A DNA stretch of 64,000 nucleotides from Chloroflexota bacterium (GTDB taxonomy: Bacteria > Chloroflexota > Dehalococcoidia > FW602-bin16), in assembly GCA_004297765.1 (NCBI GenBank), contig SCTZ01000173.1, positions 21,883 through 85,882 of the forward strand, read 5' to 3'. The position numbers and the translations under genes were made by a program. The notes beneath the pieces are model-generated. The model searched no databases. It worked only from the letters and a program-made list of their open reading frames with translations, and was not told the DNA's origin. Below are positions 14,856-23,223 of the stretch, in pieces (position 1 is the stretch's first letter; each line of letters starts with the position of its first letter).

Positions 14856-15650
14856 TCAGGAGGCTCTGCAGCTGAGTCCGCCGTCTACGATGAGCTCGAT
14901 GCCGGTGATATACCTGGCTTCGTCCGACGCAAGAAACAATGCAGCGTGAGCGGCATCCCAAGCATCCCCCATTCTTCCCATCGGGCACTGCCTGCTTCGG
15001 GTTTCAACCATTCTGTCCGAGTCGCCGTCAAACAGGCTCTTCAATTGTTCGATAACCGGAGTGTGGAGCAATCCCAGCAAGATGCAGTTGGCTCGGATAT
15101 TCTTGCTCGCGTATTGCAGAGCGATACTCTTCGTCAGCACGTTTACGCCCGCCTTTGTCACGCTGTAGGCGATCATTGGCGAGCCAAGTTCACGGATGGA
15201 GGCTACAGAGGATACGTTGACAATTGCGCCCGAGCCTTGCCTTTCCATGTGCGGCAAGACGCACTTGCAGGTCAAGAAAGCGCTCTTGAGGTTCACCGCA
15301 GTGACGCGGTCCCATTCTTCTTCGCCAATCTGCACGGCACCGCCAAGCGAGGGAATGCCAACATTGTTGTGGAGAATGTCAATCCCGCCATAAACGTGGA
15401 CGCACTGCTCAACAAGCGCATTCACGTCACTCGATTTGGAGACGTCCCCCTTGTACACTTCGCACTCGCCGCCCTCGTGATCGATGATCGCTTTGGTCTC
15501 TTCTACAGCGGCAGGATTCTTATCAACGGCGAAGACCTTTGCCCCCTGTCGCGAAAAGAGCACAGCAGTCGCCTTGCCGTTGCCCCAGCCCGGCCCGCTG
15601 GATCCAGCTCCAGTGACGATGGCCACTTTGTTTCTCAGGCGCTTACACAC
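14856..15650 (-). CDS. SDR-family dehydrogenase
   Basis: 264 residues, classical SDR. The cofactor loop TGAGSSGPGWGNGKA is longer than the usual TGxxxGIG. Asp in DKNP after the second strand suggests NAD. NNVG replaces NNAG; catalytic Ser lies in VNVSSVAS and YxxxK in AYSVTKAG. The C-terminus has FLASDEARYITGIELIVDGG. The start is GTG at 15650 with a poor ribosome site, so it may be uncertain. Lies 17 bases after iclR. Likely oxidises a hydroxyacyl-CoA or alcohol of the pathway. Confidence 0.85.
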   Translation of the reverse strand: MCKRLRNKVAIVTGAGSSGPGWGNGKATAVLFSRQGAKVFAVDKNPAAVEETKAIIDHEGGECEVYKGDVSKSSDVNALVEQCVHVYGGIDILHNNVGIPSLGGAVQIGEEEWDRVTAVNLKSAFLTCKCVLPHMERQGSGAIVNVSSVASIRELGSPMIAYSVTKAGVNVLTKSIALQYASKNIRANCILLGLLHTPVIEQLKSLFDGDSDRMVETRSRQCPMGRMGDAWDAAHAALFLASDEARYITGIELIVDGGLSCRAS

Positions 15651-15667
15651 TTGTGATTCATCCCGCT

Positions 15668-16531
15668 TCAGGTTCCTCTTTCCGACAGCGCTTGGGAGAT
15701 TGACGCCGCTGCTTGCTCGACGAGTGGGAGCAGCACTTGAATCCGGCTTTGGGTGAGACGCCGGTCCGGACCGTAAGCTGCGATAGAGGCTACGACTGTC
15801 CCAAGGGGGTTCTTGACGGGAGCTGCTATCCCCACTCCCCCAGGCATCCGCTCGCCATGGCTAATTGCGTAACCCTGCTCCCGAATCTGGTGCAGTTGCG
15901 TTAGTAACTCATACTTCTGGGTCTCCGTCTCGATGGTTGTAGGTCCTAAGTATTGCTGAATTATCTCCTCGATATCTTCAGGAGGAAGATGCGCAAGCAG
16001 TACTTTGCCGAGCGCTCCTTTGCATAGGGGTAGGCCACTTCCTATCTCCGTCGAGCAGCGCAACTCCTGTGTGCTCTCCACCTGCAGGAGAGCAATTCGC
16101 TGGTAACCCAGCCGCACGCTCAGTACAACGGTCTCGCCACATTGGTCACGAAGCTGGTGAAGGTAAGGTAGACTCGTCGAGGGCAAATCTCCACTACTGA
16201 GAAACTTTGATGCTATCCTGACCAACCCGTAGCCAATTTCGTACCGGTGAGTGACTGGATTGGCGAGGATCAATCCCTCATCCTCAAGGACGCTCAGCAT
16301 CCTATGCGCTGTGGTCTTGGTCATGCCAACTGTCTCGGCTAGTTCGCTGACTCCAAGCCCACGCCGCTCTTCGCTCAGACAGAACAACACGCGCACGGCT
16401 CTCCTGACCGCCTTTGCCGCGCCCTCGTGGGTTGTCGCGGATGCTCTTTTTGCAGAATCCTTTGGCTGCCGGCGATCTTTCTCCACCATTCCTACAGCTC
16501 CAGCTGCACCTCGCCGAGTGGCATGCATCAT
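15668..16531 (-). CDS. IclR-family transcriptional regulator
   Basis: 287 residues from the chosen start. An N-terminal winged helix (AVRVLFCLSEERRGLGVSELAETVGMTKTTAHRMLSVLEDEGLI) is followed by the IclR effector domain (SKFLSSGDLPSTSLPYLHQLRDQCGETVVLSVR ... GYAISHGERMPGGVGIAAPVKN). Effectors of this family are usually aromatic or short organic acids. The ATG at 16531 is preferred because the predicted iclR -10 box covers the upstream ATG at 16561, and GGTGAGGTG lies just before 16531. Divergent from the catabolic operon, with a shared palindromic operator. Confidence 0.88.
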   Translation of the reverse strand: MMHATRRGAAGAVGMVEKDRRQPKDSAKRASATTHEGAAKAVRRAVRVLFCLSEERRGLGVSELAETVGMTKTTAHRMLSVLEDEGLILANPVTHRYEIGYGLVRIASKFLSSGDLPSTSLPYLHQLRDQCGETVVLSVRLGYQRIALLQVESTQELRCSTEIGSGLPLCKGALGKVLLAHLPPEDIEEIIQQYLGPTTIETETQKYELLTQLHQIREQGYAISHGERMPGGVGIAAPVKNPLGTVVASIAAYGPDRRLTQSRIQVLLPLVEQAAASISQALSERGT

Positions 16532-16559
16532 CGCACTCACCTCACCAGAATTCGCAAAC

Positions 16560-16589
16560 ATTCTACCTTGTCGACTGCCATCTTGTCAA
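16560..16589 (-). promoter_or_regulatory. Promoter of iclR (minus strand)
   Basis: Read on the minus strand: TTGACA (16589-16584), 18-base spacer, TAGAAT (16565-16560). The -35 lies in the left outer arm of the nested palindrome 16583-16622, so a protein bound there would block it. Transcription would start near 16553. Confidence 0.6.
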
Positions 16590-16622
16590 TATTGTGGAAT
16601 ACTGTTCCAAAACTATTGACAA
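16583..16622. promoter_or_regulatory. Nested palindromic operator, probable IclR-family site
   Basis: Outer arms TTGTCAATA (16583-16591) and TATTGACAA (16614-16622) enclose an inner palindrome TGGAA-TACTG-TTCCA (16595-16609), which resembles IclR-family operators. The outer arms carry the -35 boxes of both divergent promoters. Binding by the adjacent IclR protein is inferred. Confidence 0.65.
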
Positions 16623-16644
16623 AGCTTCGAGGCAGTATTACAAT
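16616..16644 (+). promoter_or_regulatory. Promoter of the catabolic operon
   Basis: TTGACA (16616-16621), 17-base spacer, TACAAT (16639-16644). The predicted start near 16651 gives a leader of about 350 bases before the first gene. The -35 overlaps the right arm of the operator. Confidence 0.7.
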
Positions 16645-16999
16645 GGCTCCAGTCGAACCAAGAGTTTGGTATCGCGTTCCACTCTAGGCATCCCGGCAGG
16701 GTCCCTACCATCCAACGGCACCCTCGCGCCAATGGCACCCATCGCGCCCTTTGCATTCACTTTCGTCATCCATTGCACTAATTGTCATTGAACCGGTTGT
16801 GTTGTCTTCGCTATCTCGAGCTTGTTACATGCACATCGCAGCAGGGAGATAGTTTCAACAACGCAGTCTTAACGTCAACCACAACTATCTCCTCAACTGC
16901 GGAGCAGTTCATGCCCAACCTGAAGCAGGGGCTTGGTACGGAAGAGCGCTCTGCGCAATGCCGTTGGCCGGGCAAATAACGCGTATTGAGGAGGCGCAA
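16645..16999 (+). promoter_or_regulatory. Long 5' leader with alternative stems
   Basis: About 350 bases without a supported gene. GGAGATAGTT (16845-16854) is perfectly complementary to AACTATCTCC (16883-16892), and the central GAGATAG can instead pair with CTATCTC at 16811-16817. Two exclusive hairpins are thus possible, as in attenuators, but no known riboswitch is recognised. GAGGAGG at 16988-16994 is the ribosome site of the first gene. Confidence 0.4.
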
Positions 17000-17503
17000 G
17001 TGGATGAAAAGTTTCCGATGCTGAAAGATGCCTACGAACAGGGCCGTGCTATGGTCAAGCAGCTATGGGGTGCTCAAACAGAGGAGATCTTCGACGTTCT
17101 AGCCTCTGGCCCGGATACTTTCAACCTCGATACCGAGGCGTGGGCCTTCGGCTACATCTTCCAGAGACCACCGCTAGATCTTAGGATCAGAGCGCTCATA
17201 AACGTCGGAATAATGACCGCCCTGGATCGCCGGTCTATCCTGCGGACGTGGATCGTTGGGGCGCTCAACGCAGGCTGCGCGAGTGATGAGGTGCGCGAGG
17301 CGATCATCCAGGCATCTCTTTACGCAGGCTTGCCACCGACGCATGCCGGCCTGATTATGCTGAAGGAGGTACTCGAGGAACGGGAGTCTTCTGGACAGCA
17401 GACGCAACTTCACGATATCTATTCCATCTATTACGGCCATTCCGGCTGCAAGTATTACAGCGGCCCAGATACCTCACGAGACGATGCAGAGTCAGATCGG
17501 TGA
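17000..17503 (+). CDS. Carboxymuconolactone decarboxylase-like protein 1
   Basis: 167 residues from a GTG start set by GAGGAGG 5 bases upstream. The all-helical CMD/AhpD fold is seen in WAFGYIFQRPPLDLRIRALINVGIMTAL, then LRTWIVGALNAGCASDEVREAIIQASLYAGLPPTHAGLIML, the part that carries the active site in 4-carboxymuconolactone decarboxylase. There is no CxxC, so it is not an AhpD-type peroxidase. It heads the operon and is paralogous to the next gene. True substrate unknown; decarboxylation, isomerisation or hydrolysis of a cyclic intermediate is possible. Confidence 0.8.
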   Translation: MDEKFPMLKDAYEQGRAMVKQLWGAQTEEIFDVLASGPDTFNLDTEAWAFGYIFQRPPLDLRIRALINVGIMTALDRRSILRTWIVGALNAGCASDEVREAIIQASLYAGLPPTHAGLIMLKEVLEERESSGQQTQLHDIYSIYYGHSGCKYYSGPDTSRDDAESDR

Positions 17504-17591
17504 GACCTTGAATAGTGGATCTTCGGCGCACCCAAACTCGAGCTTGAGGAAAGCGCGCGTGAATCTATAGATCTGGATAAGGAGGTAAACC

Positions 17592-18002
17592 TTGTCAACA
17601 CAGGACGTCATGAAAGAAGAGACCCGGCGCAAAGCAAGCGAAGTGATGGACCAGGTCTGGGGCGCTCAAGCCGCCGAAGTATTCGGCCCTCTCGCCGTCG
17701 GAGACGACTCATTCGACAAGGATGTTATGGCGTGGTGGAGCATCATCTTTCAACGGCCCGGACTGGACTTGAAGACCAGATTGCTGATCTGCCTGGCCGC
17801 GGTTACTGTGCAAGATCGGCTCGGCTTTATGCGCGGCTTCATCACCGCCGCATTAAATGCAGGCTGCAGCGAGACCGAGGTTCGTGAGACGATCGTGCAG
17901 GTGCATCTCCTTGGTGGGTTCCCTACCAGCCGAAACGCTTTGATAGTCCTTTCCGAAGTGCTTGAGGAAAGGGCCGGCGAACGCGAACGCCGACCGGTAT
18001 AG
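17592..18002 (+). CDS. Carboxymuconolactone decarboxylase-like protein 2
   Basis: 136 residues, TTG start with GGAGG 6 bases before it. Same order of motifs as its neighbour: QVWGAQAAEVFGPLAVGDDSFD, WSIIFQRPGLDLKTRLLICLAAVTV, FITAALNAGCSETEVRETIVQVHLLGGFPTSRNAL. It is shorter at the C-terminus and lacks the 30-residue tail of protein 1. The pair probably arose by duplication and may form a heteromer. No CxxC motif. Confidence 0.8.
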   Translation: MSTQDVMKEETRRKASEVMDQVWGAQAAEVFGPLAVGDDSFDKDVMAWWSIIFQRPGLDLKTRLLICLAAVTVQDRLGFMRGFITAALNAGCSETEVRETIVQVHLLGGFPTSRNALIVLSEVLEERAGERERRPV

Positions 18003-18038
18003 TCCTAAAGAACAAAGCAACTGAAGGAGGCAAGGGAA

Positions 18039-18683
18039 GTGACCGAAGCAAAAAGGCGATACGTGCCTATGAGAGATACCCGATTCTTCCCAGCGCACGT
18101 AAGCCCGGAACGGGCCCAGGCCGTGGCGGAGTTCAAGATCGATATCGAGGATCTCACCGTAGACGACCTGCTCAACTACTACGCCAATCAAACCTTCAAG
18201 ACAATAATGATGTGGTATTTCGTGGTCCGTGACATGTGGGGAGAAGATGCCAGCAAGGAGGCGCTGGCGAAGTTTGCTGAAGTCGCCGGAACGCGACGGA
18301 TGCAACTCTGGCTCAAGAAGTTCGACACGGATGCGATAAACAGTGAACAAATGGCCCTCGGGCAGGATCTTTGCCACGTGCTGTACGGCCCTGCTGGTCT
18401 ACCGGCATACGCCCAGTACGAAGGTGACACCTGCGTGGTGCGGCGAACAAACTGCCCTTGGTACGAGGCGACAAAAACACTGGGGCTAGACCCGAAGCTC
18501 TGCTTGACGTACTGTGACAATTCCTCTTCACAATATGGGAAGGTGCAGCCTGGAGCGAAGTCAGACCGGCCGAAGAGCCTTCCCCTAGGAGATCCCTACT
18601 GCGAGCACGTTTTCTCCGGTCTGAAGGCGGCACCGCCGACGGACGCTGGTAAGGTGCCTTGGCCCGATGAGGTCAAAGACTAG
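18039..18683 (+). CDS. ATC-hydrolase-like (PF14196-type) protein 1
   Basis: 214 residues, GTG start with GGAGG upstream. The C-terminal half carries the spaced Cys and aromatic pattern NCPWYEATKTLG, LCLTYCDNSSSQYG, GDPYCEHVF, as in L-2-amino-thiazoline-4-carboxylate hydrolase family proteins. The N-terminal half is helical (FKTIMMWYFVVRDMWGEDASKEALAKFAEVAG). A second, shorter member lies at 23224-23715. Most proteins of this family are uncharacterised, and the position among CoA and redox genes argues against the named thiazoline substrate. Follows CMD protein 2 by 36 bases. Confidence 0.7.
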   Translation: MTEAKRRYVPMRDTRFFPAHVSPERAQAVAEFKIDIEDLTVDDLLNYYANQTFKTIMMWYFVVRDMWGEDASKEALAKFAEVAGTRRMQLWLKKFDTDAINSEQMALGQDLCHVLYGPAGLPAYAQYEGDTCVVRRTNCPWYEATKTLGLDPKLCLTYCDNSSSQYGKVQPGAKSDRPKSLPLGDPYCEHVFSGLKAAPPTDAGKVPWPDEVKD

Positions 18684-18692
18684 TCCAGTTCA

Positions 18693-18828
18693 TTAAGTGC
18701 GTCGTTCCGTAAGTCAGTACCACACTGCGGAGACGGCGCAGTTGGACCGCCGCCGTAGACCGCCGCGGTTTCCGAAACCGCAGCGATCTTCTCAGACAGG
18801 ATGCCGCACTTGAGGAACGACGCACTAA
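18693..18828. mobile_element. 136-bp MITE with IS630-type ends
   Basis: Terminal inverted repeats TTAAGTGCGTCGTTCC (left) and TTAGTGCGTCGTTCC (right, read inward) enclose 136 bases with no gene. The same 15-base end occurs at 52338-52352 at the border of the IS630 element. Inside is a hairpin (18765-18781, GCGGTTT/AAACCGC) related to the 10420-10451 palindrome. It separates two operon genes and may affect readthrough. Confidence 0.75.
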
Positions 18829-18857
18829 GACATACTCACAACGGAGGGGGATCGCCG

Positions 18858-20843
18858 ATGTCCAGTCAATTCCAGTACTTGTTTTCGCCGGTCAGGATCG
18901 GAAACCTGGAGATCAAGAACAGGGTAGTGAGCACTGCTCACGTCACCTTCTTTGCCGAGAACAATATGCCGAGTGAGCGACATGTCCACTATCATTCGGA
19001 GCGAGCAAAGGGGGGCGTGGGTCTAATCGTTCACGAAGCAGTCACGGTGCATCCCTCATCCTTCCCTTACGAAGGAATCATCTTCGGGTATGACGAACGG
19101 GTGATTCCCGGGTTCAAGCGCACAACCGATGCCGTGCACCAACATGATGCCAAGATCTTTTGCGAGGTTTTCCACAAAGGACGTCAGGTCAATAGCATAC
19201 TCAGTCGTCGCAGCACGCTGGCTCCTTCAGCGACACGATGTATTCGGAATCGTGAGACACCGAAAGTGATGGAAAAGGAGGAGATTGAAGAGATAATTCA
19301 GGGCTTCGCCACAACGGCGCGGAATGTCCGAGAAGGCGGCTTTGATGGCGTGGAGTTGCACTGCACTCACGGCTACCTGCTGCAGCAGTGGCTCTCCCCC
19401 ATCAGCAACAAGCGAACGGACGAATACGGTGGTAGTCTGGCAAACCGCGTGCGATTCGTGGTCGAGACTATCGACGCCGTGAGAGCGGCCGTGGGCAATG
19501 ATTTCGTGGTGGGAATCAGGTTGGTGGGCGATGAGTTCACGCCTGGCGGCCTTACCCTCCGAGATATGCAGGAGATCGCACCACTCCTGACTGCCTCCGG
19601 CAAACTGGACTACATCAGCGTAAGCCATTCCACGTACTTCTCGCTTGAAATGGTCATACCACCCAGTTACGTCCCATTGGGAGCGTTTGTTAGCCTTTCT
19701 GCCGGCATCAAGGAGTCGGTAGAAGATCTGCCGATTATCGGCGTTGGCAGGATCAATGATCCCGTGCAAGCGGAAAAGGTTCTTGCCGATGGACACGCAG
19801 ACCTGGTTGGTATGACACGGGCAAATATCTGTGATCCCCAATTAGCCAACAAGGCTAGAGATGGGCGATTGAATGATATCCGCACCTGCATCGCCTGCAA
19901 TACCTGTATTGGCCGCGTATTCTCCCACAAACCGGTGACTTGCTTGCAGAACCCGGCGGTCGGCTTTGAGGTCACATGCGGGGTGGACGCTACCAAACCC
20001 GCTGCTGTCCGAAAGAAAGTCATGGTTGTAGGTGGAGGTCCCGCGGGTCTGAAAGCGGCAGAAACGGCGGCGATCCGCGGCCACGACGTGACCGTATATG
20101 AGAAGGATGGTGCCTTGGGCGGCCAGGTCGCACTTTCTGAGAAGGCGGCCAGCCGCCAGGAGTTTGCCGGCTCTGTTCGCAATTTGAAGAAATCGCTTGA
20201 CGCCCTAGGGGTCAAGATTGTCCTCGATACGCCGGTAACCCCCGAGATCGTGAAACGAGAAAGCCCCGATGCGGTGATCGTCGCCACCGGCTCCGCCCCT
20301 GATCGCTCTGGCGCGTCGCCGCTGTTTCCTCAGATGGATGGTCTACCGGGCGCCGACCAGAGCAACGTCCTCACCTATCGTGATGTGCTCAAGGACGGAG
20401 CGAATGTGGGACAGCACGTGGTGATAATCGACGACGAATCGCATCATCGGGCGCCCGCCATCGCAGAACTCCTCGCCGACCACGGCAAGAACGTTCGCAT
20501 CGTCACCGCACTACCCCGCCTGGGGATGGAGCTCGCCCCTAATCTGGAACAACCCTTCGTGTATCGGCTCTTACAGAGAAAAGGCGTGCATATCATGACA
20601 AACACGGCCGTGAAAGCCATTGAAGACAGCACGCTCATTACACTTGATCTGAATAACAACACGTCAGACAAGATCGAGGGGGTCGATAACGTGGTTCTCG
20701 TAATGGGCAGCGTGGCTGAAACAGCGCTATATCGCGCGCTGAAGGGACTGATCAAGGAGTTGTACTTGGTCGGGGATGCTTCTTCACCACGCTACGCCGT
20801 AGACGCGATGTTTGATGCGTTCCACGCCGGTCTCGCAGTCTAG
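18858..20843 (+). CDS. FMN/FAD/4Fe-4S enoate-reductase-type oxidoreductase 1
   Basis: 661 residues, the architecture of 2,4-dienoyl-CoA reductase, BaiCD/BaiH and trimethylamine dehydrogenase. The N-terminal FMN barrel (1-340) holds FDGVELHCTHGYLLQQWLSP, with His pair HCTH. The 4Fe-4S cluster loop CIACNTCIGR...C has C-x2-C-x2-C-x11-C spacing, close to the TMADH form. The FAD/NAD domain begins KVMVVGGGPAGLKAAETAAIRGHDV. ATG at 18858 follows ACGGAGGGGG. Likely reduces or desaturates a C=C bond in a CoA thioester or cyclic enone. A paralogue lies at 41952-43880. Confidence 0.88.
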   Translation: MSSQFQYLFSPVRIGNLEIKNRVVSTAHVTFFAENNMPSERHVHYHSERAKGGVGLIVHEAVTVHPSSFPYEGIIFGYDERVIPGFKRTTDAVHQHDAKIFCEVFHKGRQVNSILSRRSTLAPSATRCIRNRETPKVMEKEEIEEIIQGFATTARNVREGGFDGVELHCTHGYLLQQWLSPISNKRTDEYGGSLANRVRFVVETIDAVRAAVGNDFVVGIRLVGDEFTPGGLTLRDMQEIAPLLTASGKLDYISVSHSTYFSLEMVIPPSYVPLGAFVSLSAGIKESVEDLPIIGVGRINDPVQAEKVLADGHADLVGMTRANICDPQLANKARDGRLNDIRTCIACNTCIGRVFSHKPVTCLQNPAVGFEVTCGVDATKPAAVRKKVMVVGGGPAGLKAAETAAIRGHDVTVYEKDGALGGQVALSEKAASRQEFAGSVRNLKKSLDALGVKIVLDTPVTPEIVKRESPDAVIVATGSAPDRSGASPLFPQMDGLPGADQSNVLTYRDVLKDGANVGQHVVIIDDESHHRAPAIAELLADHGKNVRIVTALPRLGMELAPNLEQPFVYRLLQRKGVHIMTNTAVKAIEDSTLITLDLNNNTSDKIEGVDNVVLVMGSVAETALYRALKGLIKELYLVGDASSPRYAVDAMFDAFHAGLAV

Positions 20844-20945
20844 TTGGGAAAGGCGTTAGCGCAAAGTTCTGGCCAGCATCTCTAGGCTCGTGGAGACCTC
20901 GTTGGCTCCAGGCGCGGATGCTGAGACTGGGTAGAGGGCATAGTC

Positions 20946-22868
20946 ATGTATGGCTGGATGGGAACGATTCTGAGCGTGGATCTGTCTGATGGGCGGATTG
21001 TCAAAGAACCTTTGTCAGAGGCACTCGCAGCCAAGTATATGGGCGGCGAGGCCCTAGGCGTTAAGCTGCTTTACGAACGGACGCCTGCGGGAATTGATGC
21101 ACTCGATCCCCGAATGCTGCTCTCTATCGGTGTTGGTCCTGGAACGGGCACGCTGATTCCAGGCTCGGGAAGAACGGAGGTGGTGACCAAGTCACCGCTG
21201 ACGGGCATAACGATGGGGGATAGCAATGCCGGAGGCCATTTTGGTCCTGCCCTTAAGTATGCCGGCTATGACATACTGGTCGTGACGGGCAAGGCCGAGC
21301 ACCCGGTCTATCTGTGGATAGACGATGACGACGTGGAGATCAGAGACGCGCGGCACCTTTGGGGCAAGGATGTCTACGAGACCGTGGAGAGCGTGCGCTC
21401 CGAACTGGACGACCCCAACATCCAGACGTTCTCGATCGGCCCTGCCGGCGAGAGTCAGGTGCATTTCGCGGGAATTCTGGCTAACTTCACGAGAGCAGCG
21501 GGCCGAAGTGGTACCGGGGCCGTCATGGGCTCGAAGAATCTCAAACTGGTCGCCGCGCGCGGTACCAAGCCCGTCAAGGTCAAGCGTCCCGAGGCGTTCT
21601 ACAACGCGTGTTGGGGTGCGCGTGAAAAGCTGAGGAAGACCGCGCCTTTTCCTGCGATGCAGAAGATCGGAACGCCGATCTTCATCGAGATCTTCGATCA
21701 CCTAGGATACTTGTCGGCTCTCAACTTCAAGGAGGGAGTCTGGGATGGTGCCAAGAACCTCTACGGAGATCTGCTGGTAAGGGATCTGGAGGTCAAGAGT
21801 CAGGGGTGCTGGGGTTGCCAGATCTGCTGTAGCCATATCTTACGAGTTAAGGATGGCCCCTACGCGGGGTTGGTAGTCGAAGGCGTGGAGTTCTTCGCGA
21901 CCATGATGTTCGGATCGATGTTGGGAGTTCCCGACTATCGCTTCGTGGCCAAGGCGCAGGACGAGTGCTCCCGGTTAGGTCTCGATATCGCCAATACTGG
22001 CGGGATATTGGCATGGCTGTGCGAGCTGTATGAACGGGGGATCGTCTCCAAGGCAGATCTCGACGGTCTCGACTTCTCATGGGGAAACGAGGCATCGTTC
22101 CTGGCGATGACCAAGAAGATCGCCCGCCGCGAGGGAATCGGTGACCTCTTGGCGCAGGGCATTGTCCCGGCGGCGACGCAAATCGGAAAGGGTGCCGAGC
22201 AGTATACGACAAGCATTCTCAATCAGACGCCCCCTGAGGATTTCAAGAAGCGATACGGGGTTGCCCTTTGCCATATTACCTCGACCCGAGGCGCCGATCA
22301 GCAGAAGGGTCTGCCTCACGCCGAGATCCGTGGCGGGAATCCCGAGGCAGCGATAAGCCTCTTCGGGGATAAAGACGCGTTCAATACCGAGGTGCCGACC
22401 AAGAAACCCGAGGCGGTCCGATGGGTCGAGAATCGAGGCGTGGTCTATGACTCTCTGAGCATGTGCCGCTTCAACGCGCAGCGGCTGAGCGTCGATGGGC
22501 CGGACCTCGATGATATCGGCAGAATGCTTACCGCGCTCACCGGGATCGAATACACAGGGGAATCGCTCTGGCAGTTCGGCGAAATGGCGTACCGGCTGGA
22601 AATGGCCTACAACGCGCGGGAGGGCAGGCAGCGAGGCCACTTCAACTTTGACTTCGGGGGGGACAAGTGGACGAAACAAAGCTTCTCGAAGGGTCCCTGG
22701 ACCGGAAAGAGATCGGACCCTGAAGTGATCAGTCGGATGGTGGACGAGTACTTGCGGATGCGTGGCTTCGATCCGATCTCCGCCTTGCCAACACGACAGG
22801 GACTCGAACATGTTGGTCTCTCGGACATCGCCGACGACATGGCAAGACTGGGACTACTGGTGGAATAA
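20946..22868 (+). CDS. Aldehyde:ferredoxin oxidoreductase family enzyme
   Basis: 640 residues, the usual AOR length. The N-terminal domain opens MYGWMGTILSVDLSDG with GGEALGVKLLYER; pterin-binding segments include AGRSGTGAVMGSKNLKLVAARG. 4Fe-4S ligands are CWGCQICC (C-x2-C-x3-C, about 287-294) and the later MCRF Cys. AOR-family proteins bind tungsten or molybdenum bis-pterin; they oxidise aldehydes or, as BamB, reduce benzoyl-CoA. Followed by a MoaD-like protein and, three genes on, a ferredoxin. Which reaction applies cannot be told from sequence; the BcrB/C-like genes nearby make either plausible. Confidence 0.9.
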   Translation: MYGWMGTILSVDLSDGRIVKEPLSEALAAKYMGGEALGVKLLYERTPAGIDALDPRMLLSIGVGPGTGTLIPGSGRTEVVTKSPLTGITMGDSNAGGHFGPALKYAGYDILVVTGKAEHPVYLWIDDDDVEIRDARHLWGKDVYETVESVRSELDDPNIQTFSIGPAGESQVHFAGILANFTRAAGRSGTGAVMGSKNLKLVAARGTKPVKVKRPEAFYNACWGAREKLRKTAPFPAMQKIGTPIFIEIFDHLGYLSALNFKEGVWDGAKNLYGDLLVRDLEVKSQGCWGCQICCSHILRVKDGPYAGLVVEGVEFFATMMFGSMLGVPDYRFVAKAQDECSRLGLDIANTGGILAWLCELYERGIVSKADLDGLDFSWGNEASFLAMTKKIARREGIGDLLAQGIVPAATQIGKGAEQYTTSILNQTPPEDFKKRYGVALCHITSTRGADQQKGLPHAEIRGGNPEAAISLFGDKDAFNTEVPTKKPEAVRWVENRGVVYDSLSMCRFNAQRLSVDGPDLDDIGRMLTALTGIEYTGESLWQFGEMAYRLEMAYNAREGRQRGHFNFDFGGDKWTKQSFSKGPWTGKRSDPEVISRMVDEYLRMRGFDPISALPTRQGLEHVGLSDIADDMARLGLLVE

Positions 22869-22906
22869 CTCGTCAGACGGCGGGACTGGTGCGAAACGTG
22901 TCGCAA

Positions 22907-23194
22907 ATGAGAGTAGTAGTTGGCTATCTAGGTCAGGTGCGCGTCAATATGTCCATATCGCGCGAGGAGCTCTTGCTTGAAGAGCATTCGGCAATTCGGG
23001 AGGCTGTTGAAGCTCTTCACCGTAAACACGGCGCTCGGTTCAGCAACGCTGCGCTCGATCGGCAAACTGGAGAGTTGAGCCCATATCTTGTCGTTACCGT
23101 CAACGGTGTTAACGCTTACGAGATTAAGGGACTGGATACCGTACTCTGTGACGGTGACGAGGTAGTATTCGTGCCACCGCTAACGGGTGGCTAG
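22907..23194 (+). CDS. MoaD/ThiS-like sulfur carrier protein
   Basis: 95 residues with the beta-grasp pattern MRVVVGYLGQVRVNMS ... YLVVTVNGVNAYEIKG ... LCDGDEVVFVPPLTGG, ending in the essential C-terminal Gly-Gly. It would donate sulfur for the pterin of the adjacent AOR-type enzyme. The ATG at 22907 aligns with the first beta-strand; a GTG at 22889 is an alternative and neither has a strong ribosome site. Its link to AOR genes is a known arrangement in tungsten enzyme clusters. Confidence 0.85.
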   Translation: MRVVVGYLGQVRVNMSISREELLLEEHSAIREAVEALHRKHGARFSNAALDRQTGELSPYLVVTVNGVNAYEIKGLDTVLCDGDEVVFVPPLTGG

Positions 23195-23223
23195 TCCAGA
23201 AACAGCCTGTGGAGGATTGAAGA

